DNA from: CFX2 sp014338005
Lineage (GTDB): Bacteria > Chloroflexota > Anaerolineae > Aggregatilineales > Phototrophicaceae
Assembly: GCA_030263555.1 (NCBI GenBank)
Contig: SZPE01000007.1
Span: forward strand, 26,465 to 90,464
Length of the DNA: 64,000 nt
Direction of reading: 5' to 3'
Shown here: in pieces, positions 36,154 to 45,652 of the stretch
Position numbering within the stretch: position 1 is the first letter of the stretch
Layout: each line of letters opens with the position of its first letter
Position numbers and translations under genes: made by a program
The notes under the pieces: model-generated
Told to the model about the DNA's origin: nothing
The model's database searches: none
Seen by the model: only the letters and a program-made list of their open reading frames with translations

Positions 36154-36199
36154 TGTAGGGGCGGCCCGACGTGGACGCCCACCGGGGAGCGCCCCTACA
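36154..36199. repeat. Palindromic GC-rich repeat
   Basis: TGTAGGGGCG (36154-36163) and CGCCCCTACA (36190-36199) form a perfect 10-bp inverted repeat around a 26-base GC-rich centre. It resembles dispersed palindromic repeats of GC-rich genomes and sits between convergent genes. Confidence 0.6.
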
Positions 36200-36285
36200 G
36201 CGCCTATCATTCTAACCTGGCTTCATCTTGTCCATGTACTCGTGTTATCTCAGCGTATCAGGCTTGAATGCTGCCTGTAAATCTA

Positions 36286-37248
36286 CTAATTCGGCCAGCT
36301 GCCGCGCCGGGCCGCGCCGCTGCCGGGCCGCCGGTTAAGTGGGTGGTCGCGGCCTTCCACCAGGGCGCGCCGGGCTTTTTGCACGTCGCTTTCGTGTTTG
36401 AGCAGCACCGTAAGGGTGGTTTCCAGCGTATGCCGGTCGAGGCTGTCGGCGTTCATCATCACCAGCGCCTTCGCCCAGTCAATCGTTTCCGACACGCTGG
36501 GGCTTTTTTTCAAGTCCATCTGGCGCAGGCTTTGCACCACTTCCACCGCCTGCTGGGCCAGCTTGGCGCTCAGTTCCGGCACGCGCATCCGCACAATACG
36601 CATTTCCGACTCGTGATCGGGATAGTCAATAAACAGGTACAGGCAGCGGCGTTTGAGCGCCTCCGACAGATCGCGGGTATTGTTGCTGGTCAGCACGACG
36701 GTAGGCCGGTGGCGTGCGACAATCGTCCCCAATTCCGGCACGGATACCTGAAAATCGCTCAGGATTTCCAGCAGGAAAGCCTCAAATTCAGCGTCGGCGC
36801 GGTCAATCTCGTCAATCAGCAGCACCACCGGCTCCGGCGACGTGATGGCCTGGAGCAGCGGGCGCGGCAGCAAAAACCGCTCCGAAAAGAAGGCATTTTC
36901 CTCCTGCCCCAGCCGGTCGGCGGCTTCCGTCAGCGTAACCGCCTGCGCCAGCAGTTCGCTCAGTTTATCGCGTAAAAGCTGGGTATAAAGCATCTGTTTG
37001 GCATATTCCCACTCGTACAGCGCCTTGCTTTCGTCCAGCCCTTCGTAACATTGCAAGCGGATCAACCGGCAGCCGGTGGCTTTGGCCCAGGCTTTCGCCA
37101 GTTCGGTTTTGCCCACGCCCGCCGGCCCTTCGGCCAGCACCGGCTTTTCCAGTTTTTCGGCCAGGAACATCACGGTCGAAATTTCGTCGGTCGAAATGTA
37201 CTGCTGCTCGCTTAAAACCTGGCTGACCTGGCCTATATCCTTAAACAT
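36286..37248 (-). CDS. MoxR-type AAA ATPase
   Basis: The 320-residue protein has Walker A LAEGPAGVGKTELAKA, Walker B VVLLIDEIDRAD and sensor VVLTSNNTRDLSEALKRRCLY, all typical of MoxR ATPases that act as chaperones for metalloenzyme or VWA partners. The ATG at 37248 has GGAGGC 8 bases upstream; the frame extends to 37323. The usual VWA partner gene is not in the window. Confidence 0.9.
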   Translation of the reverse strand: MFKDIGQVSQVLSEQQYISTDEISTVMFLAEKLEKPVLAEGPAGVGKTELAKAWAKATGCRLIRLQCYEGLDESKALYEWEYAKQMLYTQLLRDKLSELLAQAVTLTEAADRLGQEENAFFSERFLLPRPLLQAITSPEPVVLLIDEIDRADAEFEAFLLEILSDFQVSVPELGTIVARHRPTVVLTSNNTRDLSEALKRRCLYLFIDYPDHESEMRIVRMRVPELSAKLAQQAVEVVQSLRQMDLKKSPSVSETIDWAKALVMMNADSLDRHTLETTLTVLLKHESDVQKARRALVEGRDHPLNRRPGSGAARRGSWPN

Positions 37249-37447
37249 ACAACTACGCCTCCATACCGCGCCCAGAAGAAACTGAGGAGAACTTCTGATT
37301 CTCCCCTGCCAGCATACACCCAAACCGATGAACTGTCGAATAACGCCTGCTGAGGTGACGGTGAGAAGTTATTGTTTCCTTTGCGCGTCTGCCAAAACGG
37401 AGTAACATTAAGGCCGCCATCGGGGGAGAGGTCGAAAGCCAAGCGCC

Positions 37448-38608
37448 ATGTCTGTCGAAGTCCGCAAAGTTGAAAACCGCGACGAGTTTAAAGCCCTGTT
37501 CGAGTTCCCCTGGACGCTGTACAAAGGCGATCCATACTGGGTTCCACCGCTGCTGTCCATGCGCCGTGACCTGCTGGACAAACAGCATAATCCGGCCTGG
37601 GCGGAGTACCTGGAGGGGGATTTTTTCACCGCCCGGCGGGATGGGCGGCTGGTCGGCACGATTGCCGCTTACATCAACCACCGGCACAACCAGTTCCACA
37701 ACCAGCACATCGGATGGTTCGGTCTGTTCGAGGTCTACGACGACCAGGAAGCCGCCGCCGCGCTGCTGGAAACCGCCGCCGAGTGGGTGCGCGAGCGGGG
37801 ATACGATGCCATTCGCGGCCCGCAGACCTTCACCACACATGAAGATGTCGGTGTACTGGTGGACGGTTTCGCCCGCCCGGTGCTGCTGATGCCCTACAAC
37901 TATCCCTACTACAGCCGGCTGATCGAAGGCGCCGGCTTTCAGAAGGCGATGGACGTGTACAGCTTTCACCTCAGCCGCCAGGGGGCGCTGGAACATAAAA
38001 CCGGCGACCGCCTGAAGCGCCTGACCGAAGCGGTGATGAAACGCAACAAAATCACCGTCCGCAAGATTAACCCCCAGAACCTTAAAGCCGAGTTTGAGCT
38101 GTTTAAAGAACTGTACAACGCGGCCTGGGATAAAAACTGGGGCTTCGTGCCGATGACCCCGCGCGAACTGGACGTAATGGTTAAAAGCCTGGGGCAGTTT
38201 TTTGACCCCGACAAGGCGTTTTTTGCGGAGGTGGCCGGCGAACCGGCGGGTTTTGTGATGGCCGTGCCGGACTTCAACCAGGTGCTGCACCGGGTTTACC
38301 CGCGCCCCGGCGTGCCGGAAGTTTTTTCGCTGCTGAAGGCGCTGTGGCACTGGAAGATCAGGCCGGTGATAGATACGGCGCGCATCCCCCTGATGGGCGT
38401 TAAGGAAGCCTACCGCGAAAAGGGCGTGGCGGCGGTGCTGTATTATTACGTCCTAGAGGCGCTGCTGGCCGACCCGCGCATCCAGCATTCCGATTCCGGC
38501 TGGATTCTGGAAGTGAATGAAAATATGGTCAGCATCGCTCTCAGTTTCGGGTCGGACATTTACCGGACATATCGTCTTTACGAAAAATCCTTAAATTCGA
38601 CCGAATAA
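37448..38608 (+). CDS. GNAT-fold acetyltransferase-like protein
   Basis: The 386-residue protein shows FPWTLYKGDPYWVPPLL near the N-terminus, GTIAAYINHRHNQFH, and a C-terminal GNAT-like region (VLYYYVLEALLAD, LEVNENMVSIALSFGSDIY). This architecture is known from uncharacterised N-acetyltransferase-like proteins. The natural substrate is unknown. Confidence 0.78.
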   Translation: MSVEVRKVENRDEFKALFEFPWTLYKGDPYWVPPLLSMRRDLLDKQHNPAWAEYLEGDFFTARRDGRLVGTIAAYINHRHNQFHNQHIGWFGLFEVYDDQEAAAALLETAAEWVRERGYDAIRGPQTFTTHEDVGVLVDGFARPVLLMPYNYPYYSRLIEGAGFQKAMDVYSFHLSRQGALEHKTGDRLKRLTEAVMKRNKITVRKINPQNLKAEFELFKELYNAAWDKNWGFVPMTPRELDVMVKSLGQFFDPDKAFFAEVAGEPAGFVMAVPDFNQVLHRVYPRPGVPEVFSLLKALWHWKIRPVIDTARIPLMGVKEAYREKGVAAVLYYYVLEALLADPRIQHSDSGWILEVNENMVSIALSFGSDIYRTYRLYEKSLNSTE

Positions 38609-38694
38609 ATCCCTTCGCCCCGACTAACGTCATGGGTCGAACGAGGCATTCTTTCGTTACACTTAGGTTACGCACACTAACGGAAAACCAACTT

Positions 38695-39057
38695 ATGGCG
38701 AAAGTTCTCATTGTAGACGACGAACACCTGACCATCGAAATGCTGAGCAGCTTCCTCAACTTGATCGGCCACCAGCCCGTCGGGGCGATGTCCGGGCGGC
38801 AGATGTGGGACAAACTGGCCTACGAAGACCCGGAAGCGATTCTGCTTGACATCATGCTGCCGGACTCCAATGGGCTTGATCTGTGCCGCGAACTGCGCCG
38901 TAATGCCCAGACGCGCCACCTGAAGATCATCATGATCTCGGCCTATTCGCCGCCGCTGACCAGAGAAGCTGAAGCCGCCGGCGCGAACGGGTATCTCGCC
39001 AAACCGATCAACCTGGACAAACTCAAGCTGGCGCTCGGTTCGGCCAGCGTGCGGTGA
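38695..39057 (+). CDS. Single-domain response regulator
   Basis: The 120-residue receiver domain has the acidic pair VDDE at the N-terminus, phospho-acceptor Asp52 in LLDIMLPDSNG, and a conserved Lys in YLAKPINLDKL. There is no output domain, so it acts through protein contacts. The ATG at 38695 starts exactly at the receiver fold. No histidine kinase is adjacent. Confidence 0.9.
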   Translation: MAKVLIVDDEHLTIEMLSSFLNLIGHQPVGAMSGRQMWDKLAYEDPEAILLDIMLPDSNGLDLCRELRRNAQTRHLKIIMISAYSPPLTREAEAAGANGYLAKPINLDKLKLALGSASVR

Positions 39058-39063
39058 ATGAAA

Positions 39064-40389
39064 TCAGCCGGAAAGCTGGTTCAGGACATCCTGAGCCGCC
39101 TGCTCGGCGCTGCGCTGGCCGCTTAAAACCGCTGCCAGCGCGTTTTGCATGGCGCGGGCGGTGGGGCTGCTGCCGATCTCCGGCGGCAGCAAAATGGCAT
39201 TCCCCAGCAGTTGTGTCACAAAGTCCACATAAAGCGGGTTGATGTCAAGCTGGCGCATGGCGGCCCGCTGCGAAGGCAGCATGTGAATGGCCTCGGTGTA
39301 GTCGGCCTGTCCTCCGGCTTCCATCATCCATTCCAGAAAAGCGGCAGCCATCATCTTGCGGTCGGCGTTGGCGGTGGTGATGACCCACAGCCAGCCGTTC
39401 AGCAGCGTGGTCGGCTGCCCGGCTTGCATCGGGACAGGCGCAAAAGCCAGTCCGGGATCGTCCGCTGCCAGATTAAGGTAGACCGTGGACGAAACCACCC
39501 CGGCATCCAGCGTGCCGTCGCGCAGGGCAGCCACGTAATCATCGGCGGATGCAAACGTTAGCACCGCTGGGTCCACCAGCCCGGCAGCGGCGGCCTGTTC
39601 GTAAAACCGCAGCGCGGCCTCCAGCGCGTTCGAGTTGATTTCCCCCAGGCTGATGTCCGACAGGCTGCCGCCCGCCGAAAGATACTGTGTCAGGAAAACG
39701 CCGCTGATAGCGTTGGGATTGCCGGCGGCAAAGACAAACCGCCGCCCCCGCGCCAGCACGGTCTCGAACAGCGCGAACTCGTCGCTGAGAAAATCGCCCC
39801 GATAAGCGATGTGATTCACGTCCAGGATGTAAGGCAGGCCGTAAAGCTGTCCGTTCACCTGGCCCAGTTCCAGCGCCGCCGTGTACAGGCTGCCGAGGAT
39901 GGCGGACGAAACCAGCCCTTCGAGCGGCTGCACCAGCCCGGACTGGACGGCCACCAGCAGGTCTTCGCGCCGCAGCAGTGTTAAATCCGGCAGTGCGCCC
40001 GGCGCGACGGCGCTGGCGACGCGCAGGGTTTCCATAATGCCGCCCACGTCTTTGGGCTTTTTCAGGCGCGATTCGATCATAATATCAGCATGAGCCTGCT
40101 CAAAGGCTTCGATCTGGGCGGAAAGTACCGCCGCTGCCGCAACATCACCCACCGGGGCAAGCGGCTCCGGCCACCACACCAGCAGCGCGGTGGGGCCGGC
40201 AGGTGTGGGCGAAAAAGTGGGTGTGGGAGCCGGCGTGGGCGTGGGCGGAAGCAGCGTCGGCGCGTCGAGGGGTTCGATGGTTGTGGCCGCTTCGCCCCCG
40301 CAGGCGGCCAGCAGCGCCGCCATGCACGCCAGCGCGGCGAAACAGCCGAACCGCTTCAGCCCCGTTTTCGCTTGCATCCCGATCAGCAT
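39064..40389 (-). CDS. Lipoprotein extracellular solute-binding protein
   Basis: The 441-residue protein has a lipoprotein signal (CMAALLAACGG) followed by a Thr/Pro spacer and an SBP_bac_1 fold (LLVWWPEPLAPVGDVA, IEAFEQAHADIMIESRLK). GGGAGG lies 8 bases before the ATG at 40389. It is a lone gene with no transporter nearby, and its stop lies 6 bases from the convergent response regulator. Confidence 0.88.
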   Translation of the reverse strand: MLIGMQAKTGLKRFGCFAALACMAALLAACGGEAATTIEPLDAPTLLPPTPTPAPTPTFSPTPAGPTALLVWWPEPLAPVGDVAAAAVLSAQIEAFEQAHADIMIESRLKKPKDVGGIMETLRVASAVAPGALPDLTLLRREDLLVAVQSGLVQPLEGLVSSAILGSLYTAALELGQVNGQLYGLPYILDVNHIAYRGDFLSDEFALFETVLARGRRFVFAAGNPNAISGVFLTQYLSAGGSLSDISLGEINSNALEAALRFYEQAAAAGLVDPAVLTFASADDYVAALRDGTLDAGVVSSTVYLNLAADDPGLAFAPVPMQAGQPTTLLNGWLWVITTANADRKMMAAAFLEWMMEAGGQADYTEAIHMLPSQRAAMRQLDINPLYVDFVTQLLGNAILLPPEIGSSPTARAMQNALAAVLSGQRSAEQAAQDVLNQLSG

Positions 40390-40454
40390 AATCCGTGCCT
40401 CCCTGTAGAAAGACCGACAGGATTATAATGGATAAAATTCAGCGAGGGAACATA

Positions 40455-40784
40455 ATGCAGGATTTACCGGCTTTTGTGCCGCGCCCCGAAGCGGCAGTGA
40501 TGGCCTATCTGCGGGAGATTTTCAGCCGCGACCCGGCGGGTAAAACCACTTACTTGCGCCGGCTGGAAAGCCGCCCGGACGGCAGCTACCGCGCTGTTTT
40601 CGACCCGGCTTATTTCGTCCTGGCGGAAGGTCGGCAGCAGCCGTCCAATTCGCAGTGGAACACGCTTAAAAAGAAGATGAAACGCCACAACCCGCGCGTG
40701 TTCATCTTCAAGCAGCATGGTGAAACTGTTTGCGGCGAAACGCAGACCTGTTACTATGTGGATTTCGGCTTCTTCGCCCACTGA
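40455..40784 (+). CDS. Small conserved-looking hypothetical protein
   Basis: A 109-residue soluble protein, no known domain recognised. It has a basic middle (LKKKMKRHNPRVFIFK) and two Cys near the end. The ATG at 40455 has AGGG 7 bases upstream. The reading is independent of the divergent SBP gene and convergent with the aminotransferase. Confidence 0.65.
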   Translation: MQDLPAFVPRPEAAVMAYLREIFSRDPAGKTTYLRRLESRPDGSYRAVFDPAYFVLAEGRQQPSNSQWNTLKKKMKRHNPRVFIFKQHGETVCGETQTCYYVDFGFFAH

Positions 40785-40798
40785 CCCGGCCAACGCGC

Positions 40799-42019
40799 CT
40801 AAACCGGCTGGCGAACGACCACATCCTTTAACAACCGCCCCAACCGCCGGATGCCTTCTTCGATTTGGGCCGGCTGCGCGTTCGAGAAATTGAGCCGGAA
40901 GGTATTGTACCCACCTTCGACGTGGAAATCCTGCCCCGGCACGAACGCGACCTGCCGGTTGATGGCCTCTTTAAGCAGGTCGGAAGCGTCTAAAAATTCC
41001 GGCAGGCTGACCATCAGGAACAGGCCGCCTTCGGGTTTCGACCAGCGGGCTTCCTGCGGGAAAAATTCCTCCATTGCCGCCAGCATCAGGTCACGGCGCT
41101 GGCGATAAACGGCGCGCAGCCGCTCGATATGCTCTTCGATGAAACCGTCTTTGCATGTTTCGTAGGCCACAAGCTGCGACAGCGTGCCGGACTGCAAATC
41201 CGCCCCCTGTTTGGCCTGCACCAGCTTTTCGATAACCGGGGTCGGCGCGGCCACCCAGCCCAGACGCAGCCCCGGCGCGAGGATTTTTGAGAACGTGCCG
41301 GCGTAAATCACGTGGCCGTCCAGCGACCGGCTGCCCCGGCAGCTGGCGTCAAATTCGTACAGCGACGGGATATGGCTGCCGCTGTAACGCAGCTCGCCGT
41401 AGGGGTTGTCTTCGATGACCACCGCGCCGTATTCGACCAGACATTCGACCAACTGCTCGCGCCGCTCCCAACTGAGCGTGATGCCCTGCGGATTCTGGAA
41501 GTTCGGCACCAGATAGATCAGTTTCGGGCGGCGCACCAGCACCTTATCCAGCCGGTCTACCAGCAGGCCGTCGGCGTCGGTGGGGATGACCGAATAATGC
41601 AGGTTATAGGGCCGCCAGGCGGCCAGCATCCCCAGATAAGTCGGGTTTTCCAGCACGACCGTATCGCCGTCATCCAGCAGCACGCGCCCGACCAGATCAA
41701 TCGCCTGCTGCGCGCCGCTGACGATCAATACGTTATCGCGGGTGATCGTCAGGCCGCCGCGCGACAGGCGCGCCGCCACCCAATCGCGCAGTTCGTCGCA
41801 GCCTTCGGTCGTGCTGTACTGGAGCGCCTGCTGGCCGCGCTGTTCCAGCACCGCGCGGGCGGCTGCCTGGACGCGCTCCAGCGGGAACAGCTCCGGGGCA
41901 GGCAGGCCGCCGGCGAAAGAAATCACCTCCGGCCTCTGCGTGAGCTTGAGGATTTCGCGGATGGTCGAACGTTTCATGTAGGCGGTGCGTTCGGCGAATT
42001 TATCGTTCCAGTTAACCAT
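40799..42019 (-). CDS. PLP-dependent aminotransferase, class I fold (2-aminoadipate/MocR-like)
   Basis: The 406-residue protein shows VISFAGGLPAPELFP, LQYSTTEGCDELRDWVA, VIEDNPYGELRYSG and the PLP-lysine region YAGTFSKILAPGLRLGWV. These are typical of LysN-like or 2-aminoadipate aminotransferases. It would transfer an amino group to a 2-oxoacid; the exact substrate is open. AGGAGG precedes the ATG. Confidence 0.9.
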   Translation of the reverse strand: MVNWNDKFAERTAYMKRSTIREILKLTQRPEVISFAGGLPAPELFPLERVQAAARAVLEQRGQQALQYSTTEGCDELRDWVAARLSRGGLTITRDNVLIVSGAQQAIDLVGRVLLDDGDTVVLENPTYLGMLAAWRPYNLHYSVIPTDADGLLVDRLDKVLVRRPKLIYLVPNFQNPQGITLSWERREQLVECLVEYGAVVIEDNPYGELRYSGSHIPSLYEFDASCRGSRSLDGHVIYAGTFSKILAPGLRLGWVAAPTPVIEKLVQAKQGADLQSGTLSQLVAYETCKDGFIEEHIERLRAVYRQRRDLMLAAMEEFFPQEARWSKPEGGLFLMVSLPEFLDASDLLKEAINRQVAFVPGQDFHVEGGYNTFRLNFSNAQPAQIEEGIRRLGRLLKDVVVRQPV

Positions 42020-42210
42020 TGGTTATGCCTCCTGAACGAGGCGCAGGCGGTTGCGCCTGTCTCCATTTATATCCATTATGGCATGGTTTGGCGGCCCGCC
42101 GATAGTGAATAGTGTCACATATTTGTGGTTTTCGCTCAACAAAACCGCTCTTTTTAAGGGCATATTGCACAAGATACCGCTGGTTTGCCGGGCGGCGGAC
42201 GCGGCGCGCA

Positions 42211-43227
42211 TCAGCCAATTGTATTCGGGTCAATGATATACTGCCACCAGTTGTGGGCGATGCCGTCCATCGTCCCGGCGGCGTGGGGCAGATGCCGCAG
42301 CCACCACAGATGATGCAGCCGGATGTCCCCGCTGCCCCACTCGCGGCAGTCCACCCAGCGCCGGCGGTCGCCGGTCAGTTTCGGGTAGGCGTACCAGTCG
42401 TCACAGCCGCTTTTGACGGGGCGCGGATTGCCCCAGTCATAATCGCGGTCACTGTTGGGGGCAAAATGCACATTGCCACACTCGGCGCGGCCTGGATGGG
42501 TTCGCTCGTGACGGGTGAACCGCTCCCACAGGTTGGCGTTTTTTGGCACACCGGCGAACACCCGCCCCAGAATGGATTCGGCGCGGTGGCCCAGGTCTTC
42601 CAGCATTTCGCCTACGCCGCGCTCGAAGTTAAAACCCATGATGACGAAACGCCGCGCGGCCTGTTCCGTCCCGGCCAGCGGAGGCGCGTTGCACCAGAAC
42701 GCGCCCGGCCCGGCCATGATCGATTCGTAATAACCCCCATAGGGGTGGCCGAACAGCCACACTTCATCTATCGCGCCGTCGCTAACGCGCTCCACTATGC
42801 GGAATTCCCGCGCCAGCGCCAGGTAGTCTACGCCATCCGGCTGGTGAAAACGCCGCTCGCGCCAGGCTTGCAGGTAGGTGGTTTCGTCGTACCGGAAGCC
42901 GTCGGCCTTCACCGGGTAGCCGTCCACCACCAGGCGTTCGACGATCTCGTAACGGGCATAACCGTAGCTGGCCCAGTGCAGGTCGTCTATATAATCCGCC
43001 GCCAGATCGTCGGGGTCGTTCCACCGAAAATATTCCCTGACGGTGCGCCCGCCCTGGGTTCGCAGCACCGGGTTATGGGTAATCATCAGCACCCTGCGGT
43101 AAACCGGCTCCGGCTGGTCGGCGGGGTCGGGTTCCGGGCCAAAGCCGGGAAACGCGCCGCTCATCTCCAGCGGGTGCGGCGCGCTGCCGCCGATAAAGCT
43201 GTCGAAAAATCGTCGCAGAATATCCAT
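42211..43227 (-). CDS. Uncharacterised protein rich in Trp and aromatic residues
   Basis: The 338-residue product has no signal peptide and no domain I recognise. Notable stretches are ITHNPVLRTQGGRTVREYF, DEVWLFGHPYGGYYES and IRLHHLWWLRHLPHAAG near the C-terminus, with many His, Trp and Asp that could form a metal or sugar site. ATG at 43227 follows GGGGGTG; a start at 43245 is possible. Confidence 0.7.
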   Translation of the reverse strand: MDILRRFFDSFIGGSAPHPLEMSGAFPGFGPEPDPADQPEPVYRRVLMITHNPVLRTQGGRTVREYFRWNDPDDLAADYIDDLHWASYGYARYEIVERLVVDGYPVKADGFRYDETTYLQAWRERRFHQPDGVDYLALAREFRIVERVSDGAIDEVWLFGHPYGGYYESIMAGPGAFWCNAPPLAGTEQAARRFVIMGFNFERGVGEMLEDLGHRAESILGRVFAGVPKNANLWERFTRHERTHPGRAECGNVHFAPNSDRDYDWGNPRPVKSGCDDWYAYPKLTGDRRRWVDCREWGSGDIRLHHLWWLRHLPHAAGTMDGIAHNWWQYIIDPNTIG

Positions 43228-43505
43228 CGGCACACCCCCGATCATCTGCTGTTATTATGCCACCGTTCGGCCAGGCGCACCCGCGCCGCCGGTCGTGTTC
43301 CGGGCGAATCGCTCAAAATGCGAACCTTCGACCTGGTTTTAGGCATATTGACGATTTTTTGTTAGGTAAATTACAGCAAAATGCCTATAATAAAAAATGT
43401 TAGCCCGTTGTAAATTGCCTCGGTGGTGATTTACTAGTTCTAATTTTCACAATATTAAAATCAGAACTTTCCCTTCTATCTGGAACGTGATTTAAAGGAG
43501 TTGGA

Positions 43506-44537
43506 ATGGCAACCAGGATTTTTGCGTGCCCTTCGGCCCGGCTCAAGCCGGAGCAGTTGTTGGAGATGTTCTGGCTGATGCTGCTCAGCCGCCGCCTGGA
43601 CGAACGCGCCTGGGCGCTGCACCGGCAGGGCAAAATCGCATTTCACATCAGCGGCATGGGTCATGAAGGCGCTCAGGTGGGTGCGGCGTTTGCCATCAAT
43701 CGCGGTGTGGATTACGTGCATCCGTATTACCGCGATCTGGCGCTGGCGCTGGCGCTGGGCATCACGCCGACCGATTTTATGATGAGCCTGTTTGGGAAAA
43801 AAGACGAATACAGCAGCAAAGCCCGCCAGATGCCCAGCCACTTCGGCAGTAAAAAGTTGAACATCATCAGCGGCTCGTCCCCGGTCGCCACCCAGGTCCC
43901 GCAGGCCGCCGGGCTGGCCTTTGCCATCAAATACAAACAGCAGACCGGCCTGCTTGACCCCGACGATACGAGCCAGCCGCGCCTGGCGCTGGCCTGCCTG
44001 GGCGAGGGTTCGACCAGCCAGGGCGAATGGCACGAAGGCATGAACTGGGCCGGCGTTCACCGGCTGCCTTTCATCTGCCTGGTGCAGAATAACCTGTATG
44101 CTATCAGCGTCCCGCTGGAAGGCCAGATGGCCGTCCCGCATGTGGCCGACCGCGCCGCCGCTTACGGCGTTAAGGGCGTGTGGGTGGACGGCAACGACGT
44201 GCTGGCCGTATACGACGTTATGGCCGAGGCCGCGCAGCGCGCCTATCGCGGCGAAGGCCCTACGTTGGTAGAAGCCAAAACTTACCGCCCTGTCCCGCAT
44301 TCGTCCGACGACGACGACCGCAGCTACCGCAGCCGTGAGGAAGTCGAAGAATGGAAGAAAAAAGACCCCATCCTGCGTTTTGAAAAACACCTGATGGATG
44401 AGGGCATTCTGACCCAGGAGCAGCTGGACGAGTACGAAACCCGCGCCCGCGCCGCCGTTGATCACGCTCAACACGCCGCCGAAGCCGCGCCTGATCCCGA
44501 CGAAACCGACGCGCTCGGTGAGGTGTATGCGGACTGA
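43506..44537 (+). CDS. 2-oxoacid dehydrogenase E1 component alpha subunit
   Basis: The 343-residue protein has the thiamine-diphosphate motif ACLGEGSTSQGEWHEG...NN and the phosphorylation-loop style HSSDDDDRSYR of branched-chain or pyruvate E1 alpha. It decarboxylates a 2-oxoacid together with the E1 beta product. AAGGAG stands 6 bases before the ATG. It leads an E1alpha-E1beta-E2 operon. The sequence resembles branched-chain enzymes more than pyruvate ones, but this is not certain. Confidence 0.9.
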   Translation: MATRIFACPSARLKPEQLLEMFWLMLLSRRLDERAWALHRQGKIAFHISGMGHEGAQVGAAFAINRGVDYVHPYYRDLALALALGITPTDFMMSLFGKKDEYSSKARQMPSHFGSKKLNIISGSSPVATQVPQAAGLAFAIKYKQQTGLLDPDDTSQPRLALACLGEGSTSQGEWHEGMNWAGVHRLPFICLVQNNLYAISVPLEGQMAVPHVADRAAAYGVKGVWVDGNDVLAVYDVMAEAAQRAYRGEGPTLVEAKTYRPVPHSSDDDDRSYRSREEVEEWKKKDPILRFEKHLMDEGILTQEQLDEYETRARAAVDHAQHAAEAAPDPDETDALGEVYAD

Positions 44538-44595
44538 AGGCTCTAGTCATTAGTCTCCAGTTCATAGTCGGAAAACGATGAATAGTCGTTCATGA

Positions 44596-44632
44596 CTAAC
44601 GACTGCTGATTAACGACTGCTGACTAACGACT
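44596..44632 (+). repeat. 14-bp tandem repeat in the E1alpha-E1beta gap
   Basis: CTAACGACTGCTGA, TTAACGACTGCTGA and a partial CTAACGACT run head to tail. The preceding bases contain AGTCGTT, the inverse of the unit, and a TAGTCATTAGTC variant that recurs near 60111. Confidence 0.75.
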
Positions 44633-44654
44633 TTTAGGCAAGGACTCAGCGTTT

Positions 44655-45641
44655 ATGACTGTTTTGACCCTTATTGACGCCATCAAACAGGCGATGGATG
44701 AAGAACTGGAACGCGACCCGCGTGTGTTCATCACCGGCGAGGACGTGGGCAAACGCGGCGGCGTGTTCCGCGCCACGCAGGGGCTGTACGACAAATACGG
44801 CGGCACGCGCGTGGTGGATTCGCCGCTGGCGGAGCTTTCGATTGTCGCCATCGGCATCGGTGCGGCGCTGGCCGACCTGCGCCCGATCTGCGAAATACAG
44901 TTCGCGGACTTCATCCACCCGGCCTTTAACCAGATCGTCAACGAAGCCGCCAAGATGCACTACCGCTCCGGCGGGCAGTGGCGCGTGCCGCTGGTCATCC
45001 GCGCGCCCTACGGCGGCGGCATCAGCGGGGCGCTGTACCACAGCCAGAGCGTGGAAGCCTTTTTCACCCACGTGCCGGGGTTGAAGGTGGTCATCCCCTC
45101 CACGCCCTACGACGCGAAAGGGTTGCTTAAAAGCGCCGTCCGCGACCCCAACCCGGTGCTGTATTTCGAGCCGAAAAAGGGCTACCGGGCGATCAAAGGG
45201 GAAGTGCCGCCCGGCGACTACACCGTACCCATCGGCCCGGCGCGGGTAGCGCGCGAGGGGCGCGACCTGACGGCCTTCGCCTACGGCATGATGGCGCATT
45301 ATACGGTGCTGGCCGCCGAACAGGTCGCCCGCGAGGACGGCCTGGATGTAGAGGTGATTGATCTGCGTACCCTGCTGCCGGTGGATAAAGCGGCCATTCT
45401 GACCAGCATCCAGAAAACCGGCAAGGCGCTGATCGTCCACGAGGACAACCTGACGATGGGTTACGGCGCGGAAGTAGCCGCCGTGCTGGCCGATGAGGGT
45501 TTCGAGTACCTGGATGCGCCGGTGCGCCGCCTGGCCGGGCCGGACGTGCCGGCGGTGCCGTTCGCCCATACCATGCAGGAATTTTTTATGCCCAACCCGG
45601 ACAAAATCGCCGCCGCCATGCGCGACCTGGCGGAGTATTAA
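44655..45641 (+). CDS. 2-oxoacid dehydrogenase E1 component beta subunit
   Basis: The 328-residue protein has FITGEDVGKRGGVFRAT, DSPLAELSIVAIGIGAAL and the C-terminal transketolase part with VIDLRTLLPVDKAAI. It completes the E1 heterotetramer with the upstream subunit. AAGGA is 11 bases from the ATG at 44655. Confidence 0.92.
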   Translation: MTVLTLIDAIKQAMDEELERDPRVFITGEDVGKRGGVFRATQGLYDKYGGTRVVDSPLAELSIVAIGIGAALADLRPICEIQFADFIHPAFNQIVNEAAKMHYRSGGQWRVPLVIRAPYGGGISGALYHSQSVEAFFTHVPGLKVVIPSTPYDAKGLLKSAVRDPNPVLYFEPKKGYRAIKGEVPPGDYTVPIGPARVAREGRDLTAFAYGMMAHYTVLAAEQVAREDGLDVEVIDLRTLLPVDKAAILTSIQKTGKALIVHEDNLTMGYGAEVAAVLADEGFEYLDAPVRRLAGPDVPAVPFAHTMQEFFMPNPDKIAAAMRDLAEY

Positions 45642-45652
45642 TTTAAAAGCAT

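Noticed and set aside
43386..43391. TATAAT upstream of the E1alpha gene as a promoter
   Set aside because: No acceptable -35 element lies at 16-18 bases, so I did not list it.
44596..44632. A CRISPR-like array
   Set aside because: Units are 14 bases and joined directly, with no spacers and no cas genes in the window.
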